Shown here: piece after piece, positions 56,180 to 64,000 of the stretch
Position numbering within the stretch: position 1 is the first letter of the stretch
How the letters are laid out: each line of letters opens with the position of its first letter
Source of the DNA: Chromatiales bacterium
GTDB lineage: Bacteria; Pseudomonadota; Gammaproteobacteria; SpSt-1174
Direction: 5' to 3'
Length of the DNA: 64,000 bases
Assembly (NCBI GenBank): GCA_014762505.1
Contig: JABURS010000043.1
Coordinates: 248,001-312,000 of the forward strand
Notes under the pieces: generated by a model
Told to the model about the DNA's origin: nothing
What the model saw: the letters and a program-made list of their open reading frames with translations, nothing else
Database searches by the model: none
Program-made: the position numbers and the translations under genes

Positions 56180-57439
56180 ATGAATATCGAACCCTATCTC
56201 AAGCTGATGGCCCAGCAGGGTGCATCGGACATGTTCTTCACCACCGGTGCGCCTGTCAGTATCAAGGTGGAAGGGCACTTCAAGCCGGTGAGCAAGCAGG
56301 CCCTGCAGCCGGGGCTCATCAAGCGCATCGCCTATTCGCTCATGAGCGAAGAGCAGATCAAGGAGTTCGAGGAGACCCGGGAGATGAATCTCGGGATCTC
56401 GATGATGAATCTCGGGCGCTTCCGCGTGAACATCTACGTGCAGCGCGGCGAGACCTCCATGGTGATTCGCTACATACGCTCCGTGATCCCGAGTATCGAG
56501 GAGCTGAAGCTGCCGCCGATTCTCAAGGACCTGGTGATGCACAACACCGGGCTCATCATCGTGGTGGGGGCCACGGGCTCCGGGAAGTCCACCTCGCTGG
56601 CCTCGATGATCGATTTCCGCAACACCAATCGCATGGGGCATATCCTCACCGTCGAGGACCCCATCGAGTTCGTGTATCAGCACAAGAAGTCCATCGTCGG
56701 TCAGCGCGAGGTAGGGCTGGACACCCTGTCCTACGCCAACGCCCTGCGCGAGGCCATGCGCGAGGCCCCGGACATGATCATGATCGGCGAGGTGCGTGAC
56801 CGTCATACGATGGAGGCGGCGATCGGCTTCGCCGACACCGGCCATCTGGCGCTCACCACCCTGCATGCGGTCAACGCCAACCAGGCGCTGGACCGCATCA
56901 TCAACATGTTCCCGCCGGATGCGAAGCAGCAGATCCTGATGGATCTCTCGCTCAACCTGCGCGGCATCATCTCGCAGCGCCTGGTGCCGAGCACCAGCGG
57001 CAAGCGCGTGGCGGCGGTGGAGGTGATGATCAACACGCCCTACATCTCGGAGCTGATCCGCAAGGGGCAGATGAACGACATCAAGGAAGTGATGGAGAAG
57101 GGCGGCTCGGTGGGCATGCAGACCTTCGACCAGTCGCTGTTCGAACTCTACAAGGCCGGCCAGATCACCCTGCAGAGCGCCCTCAATCATGCCGATTCGC
57201 GCGGGGATCTCGAATGGCGCATCAACTTCGGCGGGGGCGTCAAGAGCCTCAAGCAGGAGGAGGAGAGCCTGCAGTTCCCGAGCGAGATGCTGGACGATGC
57301 CGGCCTGTCGGAGAAGGCCGAGAAGAAGGGTGCCGCGGTCGAAGACGAGGATGACGACGACGATTTCGGCAGCCTGCTGGACGACCTCACGTTGCCCTCC
57401 GAGGGCGGGGTCGACATCGATCTCGACGAGGGCAAGTAG
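56180..57439 (+). CDS. Second PilU-type ATPase with acidic tail
   Basis: A 419-residue PilT/PilU family ATPase, closer to PilU (GQREVGLDTLSYANALREAMREAPDMIMIGEVRDRHTMEAAIGFADTGHLALTTLHAVNANQALDRIINMFPPD). Walker A is GATGSGKST. The last 60 residues are extended and strongly acidic (EDEDDDDDFGSLLDDL, ending VDIDLDEGK), unlike the other two. It follows pilU by 26 bases. Duplication within the locus is the simplest origin. A separate role or regulation of retraction is inference. Confidence 0.9.
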   Translation: MNIEPYLKLMAQQGASDMFFTTGAPVSIKVEGHFKPVSKQALQPGLIKRIAYSLMSEEQIKEFEETREMNLGISMMNLGRFRVNIYVQRGETSMVIRYIRSVIPSIEELKLPPILKDLVMHNTGLIIVVGATGSGKSTSLASMIDFRNTNRMGHILTVEDPIEFVYQHKKSIVGQREVGLDTLSYANALREAMREAPDMIMIGEVRDRHTMEAAIGFADTGHLALTTLHAVNANQALDRIINMFPPDAKQQILMDLSLNLRGIISQRLVPSTSGKRVAAVEVMINTPYISELIRKGQMNDIKEVMEKGGSVGMQTFDQSLFELYKAGQITLQSALNHADSRGDLEWRINFGGGVKSLKQEEESLQFPSEMLDDAGLSEKAEKKGAAVEDEDDDDDFGSLLDDLTLPSEGGVDIDLDEGK

Positions 57440-57443
57440 GCCC

Positions 57444-57463
57444 GCGGGGCCGGCCGGCCCCGC
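57444..57463. terminator. Perfect GC palindrome between converging genes
   Basis: A 20-base perfect palindrome of G and C between the pilU-type stop and the pyrK-like stop. It has no T-run, so termination is uncertain. Confidence 0.4.
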
Positions 57464-57475
57464 TCACATCCCCGC

Positions 57476-58354
57476 TCAGAAGACGGCGGCGGCCTCGAAT
57501 ACCGGACCATCCACGCACACGCGCTTCATCGCCGGTCCCTGCGGGGTCTTCACCTCCACCACGCAGCCGGCACAGCCCCCCACCGCGCAGGCCATGAATT
57601 CCTCCAGCGAGACCTGGCAGGGCAGGTCGAATTCGGCGGCAAGCCCGGCCACCGCCTCCAGCATGGGATGCGGTCCGCAGCTGAAGATCTCCACCTCCGC
57701 GCGTTCGTCCTCCGGGAGCGCAGCCAGCCACAGGCGTGCCAGGTCGGTGACGTAGCCCTCATGGCAACCGGCGTAGCCCTGCAGGCTGGTGAGGCGTGAG
57801 GGGACGCCCCAGTCCTCCAGCAGCGGCATGGCAGCGATCACGCCCTCCGGCATGCCCGGCACCATGATCTGCGAGGGGCGGGGCTTGAACGGGAAGGGGA
57901 CTTCCGAACCCATGATGACGAAGGGCTTCCAGCCCGACTGCCGGCGCAGGGTGTCGGCGACGAAGACCATGGGCGGGATGCCCACGCCGCCACCGATGAG
58001 CAGCGGGCGGGTACGTTCCGGGTGGAAGGCAAAGGGCTTGCCGATGGGGCCCATCACGCTGAGGGTCTCGCCCACCGCGCGCCGTGCCAGCAGGCGCGTG
58101 CCTTCGCCCACCGCCTTGTAGAGGAATTCCACCCAGCCGGCCTCCCGCGAGACGCGCATGATGGACAGCGGCCGGCGCATGGGCAGCAGCGGGTCGCACT
58201 GGATGTGGGCGAAGCTGCCGGCCTCGGCCATCGCGGCGCACTTGGGCGCCCGCACGCGCAGGATGTATTGTGCGCCCTCGAAGGCCTCGTGGCTGAGGAT
58301 CTCGGCGTCCTCGACGAAGATGGTGTCGCGATGCGGTTTCGGCTTCTGGCTCAT
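57476..58354 (-). CDS. pyrK: Dihydroorotate dehydrogenase electron transfer subunit-like (PyrK family)
   Basis: A 292-residue FAD and 2Fe-2S protein. The ferredoxin-reductase fold shows as RRPLSIMRV (FAD) and LLIGGGVGIPPMVFVADTL (NAD-type pocket). The cluster ligands lie in CQVSLEEFMACAVGGCAGCVVEV plus a Cys near the end (KRVCVDGP). It is the last gene of the pyr cluster. No PyrD of the class that needs PyrK is in the window, so its partner is unclear. Confidence 0.82.
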   Translation of the reverse strand: MSQKPKPHRDTIFVEDAEILSHEAFEGAQYILRVRAPKCAAMAEAGSFAHIQCDPLLPMRRPLSIMRVSREAGWVEFLYKAVGEGTRLLARRAVGETLSVMGPIGKPFAFHPERTRPLLIGGGVGIPPMVFVADTLRRQSGWKPFVIMGSEVPFPFKPRPSQIMVPGMPEGVIAAMPLLEDWGVPSRLTSLQGYAGCHEGYVTDLARLWLAALPEDERAEVEIFSCGPHPMLEAVAGLAAEFDLPCQVSLEEFMACAVGGCAGCVVEVKTPQGPAMKRVCVDGPVFEAAAVF

Positions 58355-58385
58355 GACGGTGCTCGTTACGGTGTACGGGTGGTCG

Positions 58386-59662
58386 TCAGGGGGCGAGCTC
58401 GAAGGCTACGCGCCCGTCGACCAGGGTATGGGTGACGCGGCCGGCAAACTCCCAGCCGAGGAAGGGGGTGTTCTTGCCGGCACTCAGCAGGCTGCGTTCG
58501 TCCAGCGTCCAGGGCTGTTCCGGATCATAGACGCAGACGTCGGCGGCCGCGCCTACCGACAGGGTGCCGGCCGCAAGGCCCAGGATCTGCGCGGGGCCGC
58601 AGGTGATGCGGCGCACCGCCTCGGGCAGTGTCAGCGTGCCGTCGTCCACCAGCTGCAGGGTGAGCGGCAGCAGGGTCTCCAGGGCCGAGATGCCGGGCTC
58701 GGTGGCGGGGAAGGGGGCCAGCTTGGCGTCTTCCTCGTGGGGCTGATGGTCGGAGCAGATGGCCCCGATGCTGCCCTTGCCCAGGCACTGGCGCAGGCCG
58801 TCACGGTCGCGCAGGGTGCGCAGCGGCGGCTGGGTGTGGCACAGGCTGTTGAAGTCGCCGATGTCGACCTCCGTCAGGTACAGCTGGTGGGCGCAGACGT
58901 CCATGCTCACCGGCAGGCCGTCGTACTGGGCGCGCTGGATCATGGCCGCGCCGCGTGCGGTGGAGACGCGGCAGAAGTGGGCGCGCACGCCGGTCTGTTC
59001 GATCAGCGCCAGCTGCTGGCCGATGGCGGCGGTCTCCGCCGCCTCGGGGATGCCGGGCAGGCCGAGGCGCGAGGCCACCGCGCCCTCGTGGGCGCAGCCC
59101 TGGTTGGCCAGCTCGAAGTCGATCGGGTGCAGGAACACGGTGAGTTCGTGGCTGCCGGCGTATTCCATGGCGCGGCGCAGCACCAGGGCGGAGCTCACCG
59201 GCTTCAAGGCATTGCTCACGCCCAGGCAGCCGGCGGCCTTCAGCGCCGCCATCTCGCTCAGGAATTCGCCCTCGAGCTCGGCGGTCAGTGCCCCCAGGGC
59301 ATAGACCTTGGCCTGGCCGGCGGCCTTGGCCAGGCGGGTGACGAGGTTGATCTCGGCCGGCGAGTCGATGGGCGGCACGGTATCCGGCGGGCAGCACAGC
59401 GCGGTGATGCCGCCGGCCGCGGCCGCGCGGGTCTCGCTGGCGATGGTGGCCTTGTGCTCCTGGCCGGGCTGGCGCAGGCGGGCGGCGAGGTCCACCAGGC
59501 CCGGTAGCACGTAACAGCCCCGGGCCTCGATGACCCGATCGGGGGAGTAGCCGTCGGGGGCCTGGCCGAGTGCGGTGATGCGCCCGTAGGCGATGAACAG
59601 GTCGGTAACCTCGTCGATGCCGTTGGCGGGGTCGATCACGCGCCCGCCGCGTATCTGCAGCT

Positions 59663-59666
<4 letters not shown>
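58386..59666 (-). CDS. pyrC': Dihydroorotase-like protein, probably noncatalytic (PyrC')
   Basis: A 426-residue amidohydrolase-fold protein. The first metal motif, normally DxHxHxR, reads [10 protein letters not shown], so both histidines are lost. Later parts remain ([25 protein letters not shown]). Loss of HxH is the mark of the noncatalytic DHOase partner that assembles with aspartate transcarbamoylase in Pseudomonas-type PyrB/PyrC' complexes. Its ATG overlaps the pyrB stop (ATGA), as expected for a structural partner. An active PyrC should be encoded elsewhere. Confidence 0.9.
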
Positions 59667-60660
<994 letters not shown>

Positions 60661-60661
<1 letters not shown>

Positions 60662-61170
60662 CAGGCCGTGTCCTCGGTGCGCACCAGGCTGAGTTCCAGG
60701 GGCTCGGGACCACTGAGCTTGAGCTGTTCCTGCGGGCCCAGATCGAGGCGGGCACCAACCACCTGCGCCTCGATGGGCAGCTCGCGCCCGCCGCGTTCCA
60801 CCAGCACCGCCAGGGTGATGGAGGCCGGCCGGCCGAAGTCGAACAGCTCGTTCATCGCCGCGCGGATGGTGCGGCCGGTGTAGAGTACGTCGTCGACCAG
60901 GATGATGTGGGCGTCGTCCAGGCTGAACGGTAGGTTGGAGGGCTTCACCTGCGGGTGCATGCCGATGCGGCTGAAGTCGTCGCGGTAGAAGGAGATGTCG
61001 AGTTCGCCGAGACGCCCGGGCAGGCCCAGGCGGCGGTGCAGCTCGCGCGCCACCCACACCCCGCCGGTATGGATGCCGACCATGAGCGGATCCTCCAGCC
61101 CGCGCTCGCGGATCAGGTCCGTCAGCGCGCCGGTCATGTGGTCCAGTAGTGTGTCGACCTTGGGTATCAT
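60661..61170 (-). CDS. pyrR: PyrR bifunctional regulator / uracil phosphoribosyltransferase
   Basis: A 169-residue PRTase-fold protein. The PRPP loop is [21 protein letters not shown], and the [10 protein letters not shown] region is as in PyrR. In Gram-positive bacteria PyrR binds pyr mRNA leaders. In gammaproteobacteria the regulatory role is uncertain. No leader terminator of that type was seen here. It precedes pyrB. Confidence 0.92.
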
Positions 61171-61174
61171 TCGT

Positions 61175-61603
61175 TCATGCCCCTCCGGACATCCAGGTTT
61201 CGAGCAGGATGGCGGCGGATAGTCTATCGATTTCGTCCTTGCGAATCTTCCTGCGCCGGCCTTTTTGTCGCGTCTCGATCAACCGGGCGCTGGCCTCGGC
61301 CGAGGTCAGGCGCTCATCCACCAGGGTCACCGGCAGGCCGTAGCGGCCCTCCAGCTGGCGGGCGAAGCGCTCGACCACGGGCTTCAGCTCGTGCTCGCGC
61401 CCGTCCAGGTGGCGCGGCAGGCCGACGATGAGCCGCTGCGGCCGCCATTCCGCAATCAGTGCGCCGATGGCCTCCCAGTCCGGCCGGCTGTTGTCGCAGG
61501 CCACCGTGGCCAGTGCCGAGGCGGTGCCGGTGAGCGTCTGGCCCACGGCCACGCCGATGCGGCGCGCGCCGTAGTCGAAGCCCAGCAGGGTCTGCGCGGT
61601 CAA
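61175..61603 (-). CDS. ruvX: Holliday junction resolvase-like RuvX (YqgF)
   Basis: A 142-residue RNase-H-fold nuclease needed for 16S rRNA 5'-end processing. LLGFDYGARRIGVAVGQ starts the fold, LIVGLPRHLDGREHE and LVDERLTSAEASARL follow. A TTG start at 61603 is proposed because GGGGAG lies 9 bases upstream and no ATG or GTG fits. It is followed by pyrR after 4 bases. Confidence 0.92.
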   Translation of the reverse strand: MTAQTLLGFDYGARRIGVAVGQTLTGTASALATVACDNSRPDWEAIGALIAEWRPQRLIVGLPRHLDGREHELKPVVERFARQLEGRYGLPVTLVDERLTSAEASARLIETRQKGRRRKIRKDEIDRLSAAILLETWMSGGA

Positions 61604-61622
61604 GGCCGCCGTCTCCCCGGCC

Positions 61623-62186
61623 TCACGCGTGACCGGCCCCGTCCGACAGCAGGTCGAGGTCGATGCCGAGCTGGCGGGCCGCAGCGTGCCAGCGCTTCTC
61701 CGGGGGCGTGTCGAACAGGATGTCGAGACTGGCCGGCGAGGTGAGCCAGGCGTTGTCGGCCATCTCCTGCTCGAGCTGGCCAGCGCCCCAGCCGGCGTAG
61801 CCCAGTGCCACCAGCACACGTTCGGGGCCGCGGCCCTCGGCCAGGGCCCGCAGGATGTCGCTGGAGGTGGTGAGCGCCAGCTGGTCGGTGATCTGCAGGC
61901 TGCCCTCCCAGGCGCCGACCGGCTGGTGCAGCACGAAGCCGCGCTCCATCTCCACCGGGCCGCCGCTGTAGACGGGTCGGGCGGCGATGTCCTCGCGGTC
62001 GGTGGCGATCTCCAGGTGGTCGAGCAGCTCGCCCAGGCGGATCTCCGTGGGCTGGTTGATAACGATACCCAGCGCCCCGTCGGCGTTGTGCTCGCAGATC
62101 AGCGTCACCGTGCGAAAGAAGTTCGGGTCGGCCAGCGCGGGCATGGCGATGAGGAACTGGTTGGTGAAGTAGCTGGAGGCGGACAT
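61623..62186 (-). CDS. algH: YqgE/AlgH family protein
   Basis: A 187-residue protein of the YqgE/AlgH family (UPF0301). The N-terminus YFTNQFLIAMPALADPNFFRTVTLICEHNADGALGIVINQPT is diagnostic; PVYSGGPVEMERGFVLH follows. Function is not settled, though linked to alginate regulation in Pseudomonas. It precedes ruvX, its usual neighbour. Confidence 0.94.
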   Translation of the reverse strand: MSASSYFTNQFLIAMPALADPNFFRTVTLICEHNADGALGIVINQPTEIRLGELLDHLEIATDREDIAARPVYSGGPVEMERGFVLHQPVGAWEGSLQITDQLALTTSSDILRALAEGRGPERVLVALGYAGWGAGQLEQEMADNAWLTSPASLDILFDTPPEKRWHAAARQLGIDLDLLSDGAGHA

Positions 62187-62232
62187 GCTGCAAGTATCGG
62201 GTGCCGGCCGCGGGCTCGCAAGCCGGGGCCGC

Positions 62233-63114
62233 TCAGCGGGTGGTGAGACCGCCCACCTCGAAGCGCCAGGTGCGGGTGATGACGAGCTCGTCGTAGGCCT
62301 TTTGCATCTCGCGGTCGAAGGGGGCGAAGGGCTCGGACAGGCGCACGATGCGCCTGGCGGCGTCGTCCAGCACCTGGTGACCGGAGGACTTGCCGAGCTC
62401 GATGCCCAGCACCTTGCCGTCCCGGTTGACGGTGACGTGCAGGATGAGCTCGCCCTCGAGCTTGCGGCGCAGGGCCTCGTCCGGGTAGTTGAGGTTGCCG
62501 ATGCGCTCGACCTTCTCCTTGAAGGCGCGGAAGTAGTCGGCCTCGATCACGCTCTTGGCACTGGAGAACGACAGGTAGTGACGGCGCGGGCGCTCGGCGT
62601 AGCGCTGTTCGCGCTCGCTGATCTCGGCGGCCAGGCGTGCGATCTCCAGGCTGCGGTCCACCAGCTCACGGCCGCGGCGGTCCGGCACCGGCTGTTCCTG
62701 ACGGGTCTGTTCCTCGGTGGGGACCTGGTAGTCCGAGCGGCGGGTGGTCATCGCCTGGACCTGTTCCTCTTCCGGCTGCACGGGGGACTGCGCCTGGATC
62801 TGCATGGGCGCGGTGCCGTCGTGCGGGCGCGGATCGAGCGAGGTGACCGGGCTGGTGGGACGGTTCGGCTCGTCGGTGCTGCCGCTGGCCTGCTGGTTGG
62901 CCTGGGCGATGAACTTCGCATCGTCCGGCGCCTCGTGGGTCTCGGTCTGCACCAGGGTGACGTCCAGCGACGGAGGGACGTAGCGCTCGGGCATGAGGTC
63001 CACGCCGAAGGCGATGCCGAGGATGACCAGGCCGTGGACGATGGCGGCGAGGAACAGGCTGATACCGAAGCGGTCGTTCGATGAAAGCTGTGGGGTCAGG
63101 CTGAACGCGGTCAT
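62233..63114 (-). CDS. TonB-family energy transducer (second copy)
   Basis: A 293-residue TonB-type protein. Membrane anchor FGISLFLAAIVHGLVILGIAFGV near residues 16-38, then a Glu/Gln/Pro-rich periplasmic spacer with a charged coiled segment (EIARLAAEISEREQRYAERPRRH), then the TonB domain (NLNYPDEALRRKLEGELILHVTVNRDGKVLGIELGKSSGHQVLDDAARRIV). It differs from the copper-receptor TonB. Its place in a housekeeping operon is common for TonB proteins of this class. The ATG overlaps the preceding gene (ATGA). Confidence 0.9.
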   Translation of the reverse strand: MTAFSLTPQLSSNDRFGISLFLAAIVHGLVILGIAFGVDLMPERYVPPSLDVTLVQTETHEAPDDAKFIAQANQQASGSTDEPNRPTSPVTSLDPRPHDGTAPMQIQAQSPVQPEEEQVQAMTTRRSDYQVPTEEQTRQEQPVPDRRGRELVDRSLEIARLAAEISEREQRYAERPRRHYLSFSSAKSVIEADYFRAFKEKVERIGNLNYPDEALRRKLEGELILHVTVNRDGKVLGIELGKSSGHQVLDDAARRIVRLSEPFAPFDREMQKAYDELVITRTWRFEVGGLTTR

Positions 63115-63638
63115 TCGGTCGTTGTCGTGAGCTGGCGGATGATGGCCTGCGCGATTGTACCGCTAACCAGCCCGAAGATCAGGCTGGCGCTCATCAAAAT
63201 GGGATAGAGTCGCCAGATGGCATCCGTGGGGATGAACAGCCCCCAGGCGACGAGGAACTGGCCCGTCATGTGCGCCAGGGCCGCGATCACGCTCAGGCCG
63301 ATGGCGCTGAGCCGGTGCCCGGCGATGGCCCAGGCCAGGCCCAGGGCGGCCAGTGCGGCCAGTGCGCCGCTCAGGCTGAGCAGGAAGGTGGGCGAGAGGA
63401 AGGTGCCGAGGAACAGGCTGCCGGCCACGACCCGCAGCACGGCCACCGACAGGGCCGCGCGCCAGCCATAGAGCAGCAGGGCCATGATCACCACCACGTT
63501 GGCCAGGCCGGGCTTCACCCCGGGCAGCGGGGAGGGGAAGGCCGCCTCCAGCACATGGATGGCCACCGCCAGCGCCGCGAGCCAGGCGATGCGCAGGTCG
63601 TCGGCGGTGGCCGTGAGTTGCCGGGCGGTCGCGGGCAT
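63111..63638 (-). CDS. Gx transporter / heptaprenyl diphosphate synthase component I-like membrane protein
   Basis: A 175-residue inner-membrane protein with five to six hydrophobic segments. The motif HVLEAAFPSPLPGVKPGLANVVVIMALLLYG marks the Gx transporter family, once named heptaprenyl diphosphate synthase subunit I. Substrate unknown; ECF-transporter S-component-like. Overlaps with both neighbours show one operon with a NusG-II-domain gene, a pairing common with ApbE and NADH-type loci. Confidence 0.82.
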   Translation of the reverse strand: MPATARQLTATADDLRIAWLAALAVAIHVLEAAFPSPLPGVKPGLANVVVIMALLLYGWRAALSVAVLRVVAGSLFLGTFLSPTFLLSLSGALAALAALGLAWAIAGHRLSAIGLSVIAALAHMTGQFLVAWGLFIPTDAIWRLYPILMSASLIFGLVSGTIAQAIIRQLTTTTE

Positions 63639-64000
63639 CAGAAGTTGATCGCGTCGAAGTCGCGGGCGGGACCGGCGAGCTGTACCACCACGCGGTTGGG
63701 CACGCAGGCGATCACTTCGCCGGCGTGATTCAGCCAGCCGTAGTGCACGCAGAACTTGTCGTGACAGGGCGAGTCGGTGAAGCGGGCGCGGCCGTCGCGT
63801 ACCTCGACGTGGCTGTTGCCGAGCGGCCCGGGGATCTCCAGGTGCCGGTGCCCGGCCAGCGGGACCTGCTGCGGCGGGGCGCCGGCGGCCTGTATCCGGG
63901 CGGAGTCGGCGGGGGCGGCGGGGGCGGCGGGCGTCCAGAAGTGGGCGTAGAGGGCGCCGACCAGCAGTGCCCCGCCGACCAGCACCAGCCAGTCGCCCGG
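63638..64000 (-). CDS. NusG domain II-containing protein (partial at right edge)
   Basis: About 120 residues are visible; the start lies just outside the window, since the frame is open through GDWLVLVGGALLVGALYAHFW, a typical membrane anchor for this family. The C-terminal half is the NusG-II domain (HLEIPGPLGNSHVEVRDGRARFTDSPCHDKFCVHYGWLNHAGEVIACVPNRVVVQL), with CxxxxC. Function unknown. It shares a base with the next gene (TGATG). Confidence 0.82.
   Translation of the reverse strand, partial: PGDWLVLVGGALLVGALYAHFWTPAAPAAPADSARIQAAGAPPQQVPLAGHRHLEIPGPLGNSHVEVRDGRARFTDSPCHDKFCVHYGWLNHAGEVIACVPNRVVVQLAGPARDFDAINF

Overview
The window is GC-rich, densely coded, and almost entirely chromosomal core DNA of a gammaproteobacterium. 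The gene order is typical of that class: nudE-cysQ beside yrfG, metX-metW-DUF4426, yggS-proC-yggT-yggU divergent from pilT-pilU, and pyrR-pyrB-noncatalytic pyrC behind ruvX-algH. A perfect CIRCE element before groESL and two DsrE-type sulfur-relay-like proteins would fit a Chromatiales-like sulfur or iron oxidiser, but the species cannot be fixed from this sequence. No rRNA, tRNA, CRISPR array, transposase or phage gene was seen.

Region 1 (1-9301, minus strand) is a defence operon: hsdM, hsdS, a PD-(D/E)xK nuclease, a large Ski2-like helicase, an Abi_C-type protein and hsdR (cut by the left edge). Every junction overlaps by a few bases, so a complete type I restriction system carries an embedded nuclease-helicase pair that resembles Hachiman (HamA/HamB), plus an abortive-infection-like protein.

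Region 2 (9302-12060) is groES-groEL under a sigma70 promoter overlapped by CIRCE, with a 21-bp tandem repeat upstream. Region 3 (12061-18005) holds a cytochrome b561 gene behind a PmrA/QseB-type box, an OprC-like copper TonB receptor with its own TonB, and a chemotaxis receptor. Region 4 (18015-21916) is a ferric iron ABC transporter (fbpABC) with a Fur-box-like site and an intra-operon hairpin.

Region 5 (21971-25661) is the most intriguing part. An ECF sigma factor is coupled to a membrane anti-sigma factor whose periplasmic half is a DsrE-like domain. Divergent to it are a secreted DsrE-like protein, homologous to that sensor domain, and a porin. Both directions carry the same candidate ECF promoter, GGAATA-N16-CRTCAW. 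Region 6 (25680-31815) clusters three c-di-GMP proteins with a small outer membrane protein.

Region 7 (31931-46144) contains nucleotide housekeeping genes and a whole type II secretion operon gspCDEFGHIJKLMN. The operon looks broken: gspD has an in-frame amber codon, and gspM/gspN are truncated and fused out of frame. Region 8 (46166-64000) is housekeeping: queC, hspQ, terB, HU, metXW, yggU/yggT (frameshifted)/proC/yggS, pilT with two pilU-type genes, and a long minus-strand operon from a NusG-II-domain gene through tonB, algH, ruvX, pyrR and pyrB to pyrC' and a pyrK-like gene.
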